From assembly GCF_051020985.1 (NCBI RefSeq), contig NC_135010.1, positions 11,034,001-11,098,000 of the forward strand: a stretch of DNA of 64,000 nucleotides, written 5' to 3'. The notes beneath the pieces are model-generated. The model was not told where the DNA came from. It was given only the letters and a program-made list of their open reading frames with translations, and ran no database searches. The position numbers were made by a program, and so were the translations under genes. Positions 53,031 to 64,000 of the stretch are shown here, piece by piece (position 1 is the stretch's first letter; every line of letters starts with the position of its first letter). Source of the stretch: Nomia melanderi. Taxonomy: Eukaryota > Arthropoda > Insecta > Hymenoptera > Halictidae.

Positions 53031-54355
53031 AATTCGATTGTTTAAGAATTACGTCGAGGATGTTGTTTATAGACTATCGAGGCAGAGCGTGAAACTGACG
53101 TAAGGGGTTGGTAATAGCGCAATAGAGCGAGATTTGCGAGTGTTCCAGGTTAAAGAGGAACTCGAGTTAAAGCGAGGAAGGAGTTCGAGGAGTGGACTAC
53201 TTGCGCGAACGAAGAGAATCGACCGAGAACCTGTTTCTTTTTATAGTGCCAGCCGGAGAAATTAATTGTGCAATACGGGAACATCGTTAACCCTGAACTC
53301 TCTCGGGCGCCGTGAATCTGAGCCGCGCGTGTTTCCTCTCCATCCGGAGTTAACCAGATCATAAACTCGGGGGGAACAACAAACTTATTGTGGCTCGTTT
53401 AAATGAATTCAACGCGACTCGCAATAGCCGTAAAATCCATCGTCCTGGAGATTCGCATCGCGCTTTGCCCGAAGTTCCCTCGCGGAGAACGCCTTTCTAG
53501 AGTTTCCTTCGAATTATTGCCTTTTATCTCGAGCACTGCGTCCCCTTGCGAAAGGAATAGAAACTTCTGCAGGAAAAAGCCCCGTTAACATCGTAAAACA
53601 CGAATTGTACACTAAAGAGACACTTTGCTCTCTCGTATAAAGCGATCCAACACAGTTAGGCTAACGATCGACGCACACATCACCGAAGCTTCTCTCGATA
53701 AGCTAAAACATATCGTTAAACGTCATTAAAAACAGGACAATCCGACGAACCCAATATTACGCGTGTTCCCGATGCAAATTCGAGATGAAACTAGGATCGG
53801 AAAGGGGAACACGATCTCTGAGACATATTACACGAGAACGGATAATTTCCAGCCATCCACGCGTCCGATGAAGACAATCGAGTGTTCTGTTTCCGCTGGA
53901 CCATCAGCGCTCACCATTATCGCAACCAGTTCGGTCTCCGATTTCTCAAGCGGGCCGACCTCGATGAGGTAACTGTCGCGGGTCTCCATTGTCTAGGATA
54001 ATAAGGGTACGTGGGCCGTTCAAAGGAGGGTGTGATCCGTGCCAGTTCCACTTTCGACCTCTGTTCCAGTCTCTCCCCTAGATCGATCTCGAAACCTAGT
54101 TACCGTAAAGAACAACTCGAATAAAGAAGATCTTTCTGCTTCGCCTCCGACTTTCCTGTAAGATCGAAGTAGCAACCGACGAAAAAGAGACCGATCAAAG
54201 AGCTGCATTGATCTTTGATTTCGCGACTGCGACTGTGTTACCAACACATTCGTTGGCTAAATATCTGCCGCTGAGAGCCTGGATATTGATGATTATATTG
54301 CTGATCTAGCAGAAAATAGGCTAGTTAAAGATTCTGGAATAATCCAGATGTCTCT

Positions 54356-54429
54356 ATGTTCGGCGTACACAAAATGATAAGCTGTTTATTCATCTGGCGC
54401 TTGTTTACTTCAGTACTTTTCCGTTGTCA
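54356..54429 (+). other. Alternative candidate signal-peptide exon for the protease
   Basis: From an ATG at 54,374 (or 54,356 in the same frame) the sequence reads MISCLFIWRLFTSVLFRC and stops at CA followed by GTAACA, a possible 5' splice site. Joined to an acceptor two bases further right in the AGAG at 55,893-55,896, it would stay in frame with the protease. The splice signals are weaker than those of the 39.25-kb exon. It is a fallback model or an alternative first exon. Confidence 0.25.
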
Positions 54430-55894
54430 GTAACAATCACCGGAGTCTGAGTAGTTGTGTGACTTCTTAAAAATACTGTCAAGGTAAAAATGCAGCAAAG
54501 TAGTACGTAGAAAAATGTATTTGCGTAGACCACTCCCGGGTTGAACGTGTTAATGATACAATATCGATGCGTAGCGTACAGAGCACTGAATGCTTACGTC
54601 GATAATGCTTCGGCAGTAGCAGCGGACATGTTAGGGGGTCACTGGAGACGCGAATTTCGATTTCTCGTTGGACACTCGCAACATTGTGCAACGAACGGTT
54701 AGCGACACCGGCGGGCGGTTACGTCGCGATGCCATTTACGAGCTGGCAAATTGAGTTTAGTGCCGCGTGCTCGGCGTTACAGCCTTGGGGAATGCTGGAC
54801 GATACTCGATCCGGCCGCGAACGCCGCTCTATTAACTCTTTGCTTAAGAACGGGTAATTGTGCCGTTGCTTTTTTGCCGGGAGTCACTTCTTTGCGACCC
54901 GCTCGGGAAACCCGGTTACCATTTCGATGGGGATTCTTGCCGAGGCACGCCTGCCGGCTTTTTATCAATCCCTTTGACCACGTGTGCTCGGCCGAGCGGG
55001 AATGACGGCTATTTGAAATTTCGCTTTGTGGAAGAGGGCTTTAAAGAGGTTGGTTACTAAGTGTTGCTTCGCTTCTCGGGAAGTGAATTTTCTTGTGCAG
55101 GAAGAGGCGAGGCAGCGGAGAATTATCTTCAACCGTGCTTGGGTTCAAGTAGCTATACTTAGATACGGTGGATTCGTTTCAATTTGGAATATTGAATTTG
55201 AAAATTCGATTGCGAGAATTAGATAGAAAATTAGAAAATTTGAATGTGAATTTGAAACTTCGAAAGATTCGAAATGCTGAGGCAGTAGTATAACTACTTT
55301 GATGCTTTGCGTACACATTGATTCTTCAATCAGAAGATTGTAAAGCATTAGAGTTTCCATCGTTTACTGTGCAACAATCGGTACAACCAATTTAACTTCA
55401 TTTCACAAGACTAATCCCCTGAATGAAGTACAAATTACGATTGATGATGCAGCTGAATATGCACAAGACATTTTCGCAAGTTTAAGGTAAACACTCTCGC
55501 GGTCGCGTTGGCGGGATCCTCGGTCCGCGTCAATCAAACCGGTACGTTAATAATGTCGCGCGGCGAATTACGAAAATCGCCGTTTAATACGTTCAATTGG
55601 AATCCAGCCGCAACGTCCATTACTTCGCAGCTGTTAATCTCAGGTCGTTTTTGCAACGATCTGCCTACGTGACGGACGTGCGCTCCGCGACGGAATTGCT
55701 TTTCCTCGTGTGCGTTTCTCGGCGTCTTATGCCTGGGAACCATTGTCGCGGATACTTTCGTAGCGCGGGATGAATTTTATATTCCCATAGACGGCGGGCC
55801 TCGGCTTTCGAAAAACACGCGCGTCGAGTCACGTTTCTGAAACTGTTGTTGTGTCGGAAATGATTAATTGCGACTGGCTTTGTGCTAATTTTAG

Positions 55895-58800
55895 AGCGAA
55901 AACTGGACGCTCGTGACCGATGGGAACAATAAGTCCAGCTGGGCACGAGTTCCCGACGAGGACTACGTCTTGGAACAGTCGGCGAACAATAGTGAGTCCT
56001 TTCTAAAATTGTTTTTTCGAATCTTTTGTGGTTACTTCGCGAAAAGGTCTCGATCAAACGACGAAGAATTCATTTTAAATGTCGTTTCGAATGGAGATAC
56101 TTCTGAATTTAGTTACTGGTCCCCATCAACGACAGAAACGATTGATTACAGAATCCACGAGATCGTTCTACTTTACGAACTGGAGCGAGTGGTCGGTCTG
56201 CGACCGCCATTGCACGCAGAATCGCGTTCGGAGGTGTCGAGTGAAGAAGAAGTGTGGGACTACGATACACAGGGTTAGTTTAGACACTGTCTTCCACTAG
56301 ATTCTTAAGGATTCTTAAGGAAAGTGACGTAATAAGAGTGTCTATTAATTTTTTAAAGGAGGAGCGCACCTGTCAGCACAACAGAAAGGCAAGATGGAGG
56401 CGATGCAAGCAGCGACAGAGACGCGGGCATCGACGGAAGGAGAAGTTTCACGTGGTACAGGTTGGATTCTAAAACCTCAAGATAATTAAATGTAAGAAGT
56501 AGTCGCTATACGTTAAAAAATGTATTTAAATAATCCTAGCTTCCTAAGAAAGAAGCAGAACCCAGACAGGGAGAAAGAAGAGGCAAAGACGTAAAGGATA
56601 AGTCCGTGGGGCATTATGGGAAGTGGAGCAAGTGGTCGCCGTGTACGAGGCTGTGCACTACGCAACGTCACAGGTAAAATATCGAACTTATACAATTTTC
56701 ATCAAAACACCTTGTTTCTTGAGGATATATTTTCATTTAATAATAATACTGAAACGTGTGAACGTTGCTTTACCAAACTTATACAATTTTCATCAAAACA
56801 CCTTGTTTCTTGAGGATATATTTTCATTTAATAATAATACTGAAACGTGTGAACGTTGCTTTACCAAAATTGCTTTCGTTATCTAACTGGATAATATATA
56901 AGCATAAAGTAAAATATCGAACTTATACAATTCTTATCAAAACACCTTGTTTCTTAAGTATATATTTTCATTTAATAATAACAATACTGAAACGTGTGAA
57001 CATTGCTTTACCAAAATTGCTTTCGTTATCGAACTGGATAATATATAAGCTTAAAGTAACTTCCAAAATTTCAATTAAAAAATTATTAATTTTATCGAAG
57101 GTGGTGCAAGAAACCAGGAATTTGTGGCCGCGACGTGATAAGAGAAAGCGCCTACTGTTACGTGGAGGGTAGCTTCTGCCAAAGATGGATCCACCGGAAG
57201 ATCCGTGGAAGCCAAGAAGAGGACAGTGACGGTAAGGCATCGGCGATTAAGCGAACTTCACGCCCCCAATCATTTCATAAAGCGCATCATTCGGATCATT
57301 AACAGACATAGTATTGGACGAGTTCGAGTTAAATCCCAATACAGTCGACAGCTTCATCCCCGAGAAAAATTCGCACTCCTGGAAATGCGGCCTGCCGAGT
57401 ACGCAGAAGAACTCTCGGCTCTCTTACTTCACGAGAATCATCGGTGGACGTCCGGCAGTTCGCGGAAGTTGGCCCTGGCAAGTTGCAGTATTGAATAGAT
57501 TTCGTGTAAGTCTCTTAACGAACGAAACACACCGAACGAATAGAATAAAATAGCAACTTTCCGTTTGCAATTCTTGCTGGTGTATCACTTTTAAATGTTG
57601 CAATTCCTCGAATAAAACAGAAGAAAAATATTCTTTTAGGAGGCCTTTTGCGGAGGCACTCTGATCTCGCCTAAATGGGTGCTGACTGCTGCGCACTGCA
57701 TCAGGAAACGTCTCTACGTTCGCATCGGGGAACACGACTTAACAGTGAAAGAAGGCTCGGAGCTGGAGTTGAGGGTATCTTGAACAAACTGAAAGAAAAA
57801 GTTCTCTTCGATCGAAGTTCCTTTCCACCTGAACGCTCGAAGTTTTAACCTTTAGCACTCCAGATGGTTTTGTAATTTAGCAACTGCGACTAATTTTTAT
57901 GATATCTCTAGTGAAAATGAAAAATACTGTAGCATCCCTTCGATCTTGTATCTTCCTTCTCAGTAGAAAATTTGGATCTGTGGAAAATCTAATAATTTTA
58001 GGGTAGTTCGATTCGTTAAAATATTTGATATTATAACTGGTGCAATATTGGAGTCTACAGAGTTCAAAAGGTTAAAACCAGCAAAAAGAGAGAGAGCGGA
58101 TTGAAGTATCTCTTCGTTGAAGTTTGTTCTATTGAGTCTAATGGATTTTTTCCTTGTTCTATTCAGGTGGACTCAGTCACGGTGCATCCTGAATACGACG
58201 CGGACACCGTGGACAATGACATAGCAATGCTGCGTCTCCCGGTCACACTGGTCGCGTCTCCATCGAGAGGAATCGCCTGTCTCCCAGCGCCTAACCAGCT
58301 TCTACCCGCCAATCAGCTCTGCACGATCATTGGATGGGGAAAGTCGAGAGTCACCGACGACTTCGGTACCGACGTTCTTCATCAGGCACAGGTATCTTCT
58401 CGAATACAAGCAAAAATCATCGGAAACGAGAGATCTTCACAAATATCCAGAGAAATAATAAACGTTTATTATTTAGGTCTTTCAAAAGTAAATCAATCGA
58501 AATAAAGTGTTCAATTTTAAATATAGACATAAAGGTATTTCCATGCAGAAAATGAAATATACTGAATGTTAGTTTTCGGAAGATGACAAAATCCTGACTG
58601 AATATGTGTTAATATTTACTTATCTTAACTCGTCTTTGCTGATCCTATCTTCGAAGAATTCCGATGACAAAGGATTAATGTGATTTTCGTTTGTTTTAGA
58701 TACCGATAGTGTCCACCGAAGCCTGTCGAGACGTCTACGTCGACTACAGGATCACCGACAACATGTTCTGCGCCGGATATCGACGCGGGAAGATGGACTC

Positions 58801-58990
58801 CTGCGCAGGCGACAGCGGTGGGCCGCTCCTCTGTCGAGACCCAAGAAGGCCCGACCGTCCTTGGACCATTTTCGGCATCACTAGTTTCGGCGAGGGATGC
58901 GGGAAACGCGGGAAATACGGAATATACGCGAGACTGTCGAATTACGTTCGCTGGATCAGTCGAGTGATGAAGGAGAACGACTATTTTTAA
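55895..58990 (+). CDS. Secreted serine protease: two thrombospondin type-1 repeats plus trypsin-like domain (9 exons seen; N-terminus upstream)
   Basis: Exons 55895-55991, 56152-56273, 56359-56460, 56540-56673, 57101-57231, 57306-57505, 57640-57774, 58167-58391 and 58700-58990 join in consistent phase to 478 residues and a stop. Two TSP1 repeats come first: NWSEWSVCDRHC...CGTTIH and KWSKWSPCTRLC...FCQRW, each with about six Cys, around Arg/Lys-rich linkers. Then comes a linker with SWKCGLP, whose Cys should pair with GIACLP in the catalytic domain. Activation would be at YFTR/IIGG. The 239-residue catalytic domain has GGTLIS, TAAHC (His), DNDIAML (Asp) and GDSGGP (Ser). Asp occurs six residues before the Ser (MDSCAGDSGGP) and small Gly residues line the pocket, so cleavage after Arg/Lys is expected. 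All active residues are present. It is probably an extracellular zymogen acting at matrix or in haemolymph; the physiological substrate is unknown. The start is probably the exon at 39,252. Confidence 0.9.
56674..57060. repeat. Tandem repeat in a protease intron that copies the 5' splice site region
   Basis: Three near-identical blocks each contain CTTATACAATT, ATCAAAACACCTTGTTTCTT, ATATATTTTCATTTAATAAT and GAAACGTGTGAAC. They begin near 56,687, 56,778 and 56,932, giving spacings of 91 and about 154 bp. The second and third blocks also share TTGCTTTCGTTATC and ACTGGATAATATATAAGC. The first bases of the intron (GTAAAATATCGAACTTATAC at 56,674) recur at 56,909 after CATAAA. Confidence 0.93.
57845..58075. 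mobile_element. TTAA-bounded miniature element, family 2, copy C (inside a protease intron)
   Basis: It begins TTAACCTTTAGCACTCCAG and ends GAGTTCAAAAGGTTAA. It aligns throughout with the 20.5-kb copy in the same orientation (AATTTTTATGATATCTCTAG, GAAAATGAAAAATACTGTA, TTTAGGGTAG, GGTGCAATATTG). It lies wholly within the intron between the exon carrying the catalytic His and the exon carrying the catalytic Asp, so it does not disturb coding. Confidence 0.87.
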
Positions 58991-59936
58991 TCAACAAACG
59001 ACGGACAGTATTGGACACTTGTGTGCCTTAACTTAGCTTAATGATTGTGCCCTGTGTTGCTACTCGGAGACTGCGTACGAACTCTTAACTGCTTAAGGAA
59101 CGATCACCGTAAATTAATCGTGTGATAACTCATTGTAGAAACTTAATTGTAGCAATTAAATCGATCGTCGTGACCTTTAATCCTAGAACGGTGCTGCAAC
59201 GCTTCTCGGCAAGACATTAAAAATGATTCAATAGATATTTGATAAAATATCACGCTGTTCCATGTTTTCTAAATTTATCAACGATATTCCAATCGATATT
59301 CATCGAACTCGTAGACGAACGTTCGTGCACGTGTCATTCTAGGGTTAAAATTCTCGTAGCCTATCACCCTCTATCTCTGAACACGTGATCATCACTTTGT
59401 ATACGATCGAACGGCGAGCGTTTCATGCGACTCGGTAAGATAAAGAGACTGACGAAAAGAGATATACTTTATTTTCAATATTGGTATAGGCGCAACCAAT
59501 GGAGTCCTTAACGATAAGGCGCGATTACCGTAACTAATTTCTCTCTAAACTCTTTATTCAATTATACGAAAACTTAATGTGAAAAATCCGTGACATACAT
59601 TTTGTGCAACTCTCGACACCGCTTCTCGTCCCTTGGTACCGTCGGCTCGGGGCAAACTGAGGGAGCGCCGGAGGAATGGGGGCGAAGGGAATCAAATCGG
59701 CAAGCGAGCGGTAAAGAAATCTGAGTTCAGTTCGTGGTGCCATCTCTCGCCGCGGCTGGCGCGGCGGAGCGCAACGTATAAAAAATAAAGGAAAGTGCAG
59801 AGAAGGTCGAGACGTCACGAGGTGATAATTAACGAGATAGAGTTCCACTGGATCCGGCTGACACTGGCACGGCCGTGTCGGTGCGTTCGCTTCCCATCGA
59901 TTGATAACGACCCGCTGAACCCCCGACCGAATCCTC
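58991..59936. other. Convergent 3' intergenic region between protease and nudC
   Basis: This is about 0.95 kb between the protease stop codon and the nudC stop codon. It should contain both 3' untranslated regions. ATTAAA near 59,155 and 59,217 could serve the protease, and TTTATT at 59,468 and 59,551 could serve nudC on the minus strand. No other coding sequence was seen. Confidence 0.5.
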
Positions 59937-61439
59937 TCAATAGTTGAATTTGCACTTCGAGAAGTCCATCTCCGGATGCTGCTCCATGAACCTGCAAAAA
60001 CGTTCGAACGTCACGCATCCAACGATTCTACGAAACAGGGGCTGCGAACTGGAGATTGCGATAAGTCGACCGAGGATTCGCCACGGAATTTTTATGTAAA
60101 CAGCGATTGCTATGTAGAAATATTAAATTATCGCCAGGAATTCAAATGCCCATTAACGAGCTTCTAGTAGGTGAATGTTGGAAGTTAAAACTTAAGTCCT
60201 CAGTCTAGTTATTCTTCCGATTTCCTATGAAAATTAGAACTTTCGCGCAACGGTTATTAACCCTTTACATCGATTCATTCAAACAAGAGTTTCTACTTTC
60301 TGGCGACTACTCGTTTCATCTCTACTTTGAAAACCACTCATCCCTCTAACACAAATGATTAATTCACTTCAATACATTCCTTTCTTAATCTTCCCAACAT
60401 TAACAGCGAATCGAATCTCAAGAGACACTGATCTCGAACGAAACCACTTGAACGAACATCCGCATTCGGTCGCCGAATTGTACCCCATTTAAAGAGACTT
60501 TCACGAGCCGGCGATTCAAGCGCTACGATCTAAGTATACCCATACTTCTTAATGACATCCTGCTTCTTTTGCTCCTCGGAGGTCGGCAGTCCGAGCTGCT
60601 TTTGTCTCTGATCGTACATCATCTTCTCCACGAGGCTTCTGGTTTCGCCATCGAGATCGGACAGCTTGCTAGGCTGCGGGTTCACTTTCTTCGTGCTGAT
60701 TTCCGGATCGGTGGTCACCACGTGCGCCCACCATTGCATTTTGTTTACCTGGAATGAAAGTACCGGCGGTGTTTAACGGAGATCTGGCGCTAGAAAATCG
60801 CTTCGGATCTTCCTGGTTGCTAAAGGACGGCATCGTCGAGTTCAGGAGTCCAAGGAAGCGACTGGATCGGATCTGATCGGTGAAAGGCTCGACGATCGAA
60901 CGCGCGTAACGCCGAACAGCAGGGGGAAAGATCGATTAACCGCGTAGCATCCCGGCGCTCCGACCGTGAAATAGACCGTCGGATTATCGTTGGATCAACG
61001 GTAACGCGAAACGAGCGGCGTCAATTAAATTACGATTAAACGGGTGCTCGATTACGAATCGGCTGGGCTCCCAGACTCTTCGAGCTTCGTTGTTTCGATC
61101 GTTCGAGGCCACCGAATAATACGATACACGATATCTCGGGCTGGGATCTATGGTGCAACGTCGATAGGCATCTTTCGAGTCACTTTCCGGGCAAGGTCGC
61201 TGCAGAGGAAGGCCACGGGAAGCCCCGATGATCCGGTTACTTACCTTTTCCAGGTTGAGCTGCAGCATTTTCCCGTCCTCGATCACCCAGGTGGACTCCT
61301 CGACTTTGACTTCGTGCGGGAAATCGCCGTCGATGATCGCCGGCTGACCCTTCACGCCGCAGGTCAGGTGTTTCTTCGTGATCGAGACCGTCACGTCCCT
61401 CGGCCTCACCGAGAACCCCACTTTCAGCGGTATTTTGAT
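59937..61439 (-). CDS. nudC: Nuclear migration protein NudC, last three exons (5' part outside window)
   Basis: Minus-strand exons 61439-61245, 60748-60546 and 59991-59937 join in phase to 150 residues and a stop. The first two cover most of the CS (p23-like) domain: IKIPLKVGFSVRPRDV, LTCGVKGQPAIIDG, EVKVEESTWVIEDGKMLQ and LEKVNKMQWW, all hallmark NudC sequence. The C-terminal part reads SKLSDLDGETRSLVEKMMYD, RQKQLGLPTSEEQKKQDV and FMEQHPEMDFSKCKFNY, again NudC-specific. NudC is a cytosolic co-chaperone that works with Hsp90 and the dynein/Lis1 machinery in nuclear movement and cell division. The N-terminal coiled-coil half and the beginning of the CS domain are not found up to 64,000. They must lie to the right, past an intron of at least 2.5 kb. 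Confidence 0.95.
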
Positions 61440-64000
61440 CTGCAACCGAGAAATGCGGCGAATTATTGCGTGATCTATAAAAGAACGTTCGTTGTATAAC
61501 CACAATATAGATTTCCGTATACGTATAGAAACTCTTTTACCAACTTCGCAGGTCCATAAGTTCGAAAAACTTGTTCGCATTAAATCGCACCGCGATATTT
61601 CAAGAGGCGTTTCAAAGGAGAATCGAAACAGCTGCGCGCGGAGAACAAAACTTCGGAGAATGGAAGTTATAAAGTACACCCGGCCGACGTGATCTGTAAA
61701 AAAGAAGTGCACCCTGACCACGATGGCGGACAAACTTCGCGAAGCACGCTCGCGCGGGTGATTAACGGGCGAGCAAGCCTGAAATACGCGCCGGGAGCGG
61801 CGCAGATTAATAACGCGGGGGTTATCCGACGACGATAACTTGTACCCGGTATCATTACACGCAGTTCGGATTGTACTCGACAAAAGAATTCCCCCGTCGT
61901 TGGAATAAATAAGCGAGAGCCGATCGAGGAGCACGGTAACGCGCGAACGGTCGTTAACAGGTGAAAAAAATGTTCTCGCCGCGCTCGCTGCGCGGCATTA
62001 AGCGGAGCCGACTGGTTCCACCTAAATGGGACTCAAGATTAAGTCAAACACAGGGACCGATTTAATCGCGGATTACGATTGGACGTCGCCGGAGAAGCCG
62101 GGGAGTATTTCTGTTTCATAAAGGAGGTTCAAGGATCGAGCCGAATATATTTATCGTCGTTTCACAAGAGCGTCGCAGGGGTTGCGTCGAAAAATCCGTG
62201 GGCACGCTGTAACAATACGGTCGTTTATTGGATCGACGGATCGCCGTTCCGCTCGATCGGGCCTGCACGATCGCGAGATCATCGTGCTCCAATTCCGATT
62301 CGTGATTCTGGGACCAGCAGCCTTGGGGATGGGCCTTGGTCGATTTAGAAACGGGGAATGCAGTCTTCAGGTTTCCTTGGTGGAAAGAAGGGACTCGGCG
62401 ACGCGGCGAAAGGTCAGGCATTCCTCGAATACCTTGGTCAATCGCGAACGGTTTTAATTGATCCACGGTATATCGATGAATCTCGACGTGTTAGGTCACT
62501 GTCGGCCCCAACAGGGTCAAGAGTGGACCGGCGACGAGTGAACGTCGAAACAGGAGTGGACTCGGAGTCCTTTCTAAATGGATCGCCGACTCTAGAAAGG
62601 ATCCAGTTGCAAGCAGGGTCGTGTTACTTCATTAACTGGGACAATTTTGGAATGTAAATTGGCTTTGGGAGTGGAGTGCTGAACGCAAAGATGCTTACGA
62701 GCCGCGGCGACCTTTAGGCTTAAGCTCTCGAGCCGTTTCGTCTGGGAATTTCGGGATTCCTCGGAGCTGCGTTTCGAACGGGGAACGTTGAATGATTGGA
62801 TGTTTGAACGAGTAATCAACTTTGTGAGTTTTAGAAACGCGGAGGTATTATTAAACGTTTCGCGTGCATTGCGTGAGAAGCGAAAGGATTGGGAGCTATG
62901 ATTGTAGGAGTAGCTTAGATCAACAGAAACCGTTTCGCAACGAGAACCTAATTTTTCATTAATCCCCGTTGCGAGACCCGGATCGAATTTAGCTCTCTTG
63001 ATGATGATCACCGTGAGCCGATTTTATGGGAGCGAGGATCGAATAATGGCCAATTGTTTGCGTTGCGGAGCTCGTCTTTTAAGACGCTGAACGTCGATCG
63101 GAATAGAGAACCGATGAATCCTCTTCAAGATTGGTATCAGTGATTTTTGAGCTTAACGTATCTAAGATTAATTATTTTATCTAAAGCATTCGCATGGAAC
63201 CTTCAAGGACTATTCCGAGTTGATAGAAAGTACTGACTAACGGGGATCAGTCTTGAGAGCACGATACCATATAGAGTGTAGCTAAATATTCATGATAAAC
63301 GCTGGAAAAAATATCGTTACGAAAGGAAGTAGCTATGAATGAAATTTGAATAGCAAATTGAAGCTAGAGCAGGACATTACAAGACTATCGATGGCATTCT
63401 TTTCTACATATCGTGTCATGAACTGAATGATTAACCTTTGAAAGATGGATGAGATCGAAGATGCAAGAGGGTGGTGCACTTGCGTCATTGCGCGCATAAG
63501 GAAATCGTGCTGTGGGAATAGAATTCTCATTTGAATGAATCGATTCTCATTTACCTTAACATCATTCGTATCGTATCCTAATTATCAATAAATCAGAAGA
63601 AAATTAGAAACGTTGAATACGAAGAAACATCTACTACAGAGTTGCCAGCACTAAAGGTCCACGAAGTGTCAGTAACCTTCCAATCTCAGCCTTTATCGGA
63701 TGTCCTCCAGTGGCCATCGTTAGCGACGATTAAGAGGAACAATTAAATCCGAAATCCTAGATGATCCATCAAGCGTAGCCAGTCGCGTGTCGCAACCATA
63801 ATCGTTCGAAGAAAAGGCGAAGGAAAAAAGACGAAGTATCGGCGCGAGCTTCGAGAGTGTCGGGGGATCATCATCCTCGCGTCGGTCGTGTTCTTGGATT
63901 TCCAGCGTGACGATGACGGTCTCGAGCGCACCGGTGCGTGGAAACGGATCATGGCTACCGAGTTTGTGCCCGTCGTTAACAAAGTGGAATATCATTACGA
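61440..64000. other. Probable nudC intron; no exon recognised
   Basis: I searched for the NudC segment preceding IKIPLKV (normally containing a WTQTL-type motif) and found none. The stretch is therefore best read as intron. Chance frames overlap on both strands. Near the right edge (63,842-63,999) both strands stay open for about 50-90 codons without a recognisable domain. Confidence 0.5.

Larger units (their letters stand above)
39456..55894. other. Long stretch without recognised exons; probable first intron of the protease gene
   Basis: I find no domain-bearing exon on either strand over about 16.4 kb. Many frames of 60-150 codons overlap one another in CpG-rich parts (41.2-41.7, 42.1-42.6, 46.2-46.6, 48.5-49.2, 49.6-50.2, 50.4-50.8 kb) and give motif-free Arg/Ser/Pro-rich sequence. 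A TATA-like CTTTATAAAG occurs near 51,176 without a gene to serve. The structured items are the TTAA elements at 45.56, 50.11 and 52.83 kb, the tandem repeat at 52.41 kb and a GGCCGGCC run near 43,315; the repeats are listed separately. Confidence 0.5.

Noticed and set aside
56623..57172. Repeated peptide frames in the protease intron
   Set aside because: They are produced by the near-identical intronic tandem repeat and lie between a clear donor (56,674) and acceptor (57,100).
60257..60350. TTAACCCTTTACATCG, similar to family 1 left end
   Set aside because: No matching right end with AAAGGG and TTAA within 300 bp and no shared internal boxes.
60984..61934. 316-codon minus-strand frame
   Set aside because: Only the 61,439-61,245 part is real (nudC CS domain, bounded by TTGCAG and GTAAGT). 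The rest runs into introns on both sides.
1..64000. tRNA, rRNA and CRISPR searches by eye
   Set aside because: No paired A/B-box tRNA fold, rRNA-like block or regularly spaced repeat array was found; GTTCGA-type matches lacked a cloverleaf context.

Overview
The window is animal nuclear DNA, most likely from an insect. Genes are sparse and split by GT-AG introns. The identifiable proteins are animal families: NudC, a UPAR/Ly6 GPI protein, a tandem-C2 protein and a thrombospondin/trypsin-like protease. Non-coding DNA is rich in CpG and in short TTAA-flanked transposon remnants. The UPAR/Ly6 and clip-like protease flavour and the CpG-rich intergenic DNA suit a bee or another hymenopteran. That placement is inference; no species marker was seen.

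Layout. About 1-28,800 holds no protein gene I can support. It contains microsatellites, a purine-rich tract, several TTAA-bounded miniature elements, a decayed piggyBac-like transposase fragment (16.2-17.0 kb), tandem repeats and two candidate promoter or first-exon signals (24.3 kb on the minus strand, 26.74 kb on the plus strand). At 28,960-31,510 (+) is a complete four-exon gene for a divergent synaptotagmin-like protein with two C2 domains. It converges on a complete three-exon UPAR/Ly6 gene at 33,051-33,818 (-). A TATA-bearing promoter near 39.07 kb precedes a first coding exon with a signal peptide (39,252-39,455, +). That exon ends in the same phase in which the next plus-strand coding exons begin at 55,895. 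I therefore infer one secreted serine protease gene spanning about 39.25-58.99 kb with a first intron of about 16 kb. It would have two thrombospondin type-1 repeats, then a trypsin-like domain. It converges on the last three exons of nudC (59,937-61,439, -), whose 5' exons lie beyond the right edge.

The genes do not form a functional cluster: they are two convergent pairs of unrelated genes. The most notable structural signals are: (i) at least three families of about 180-240 bp TTAA-bounded miniature elements (8 copies in 64 kb), one inside a protease intron; (ii) piggyBac-like ends and a transposase remnant that could relate to their mobilisation; (iii) a tandem repeat in a protease intron that has copied the sequence around a 5' splice site; (iv) a C2 domain whose calcium-binding loop 3 appears replaced by a Lys/Ser-rich insertion. 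All exon boundaries were read by eye from splice signals, reading phase and protein family patterns.
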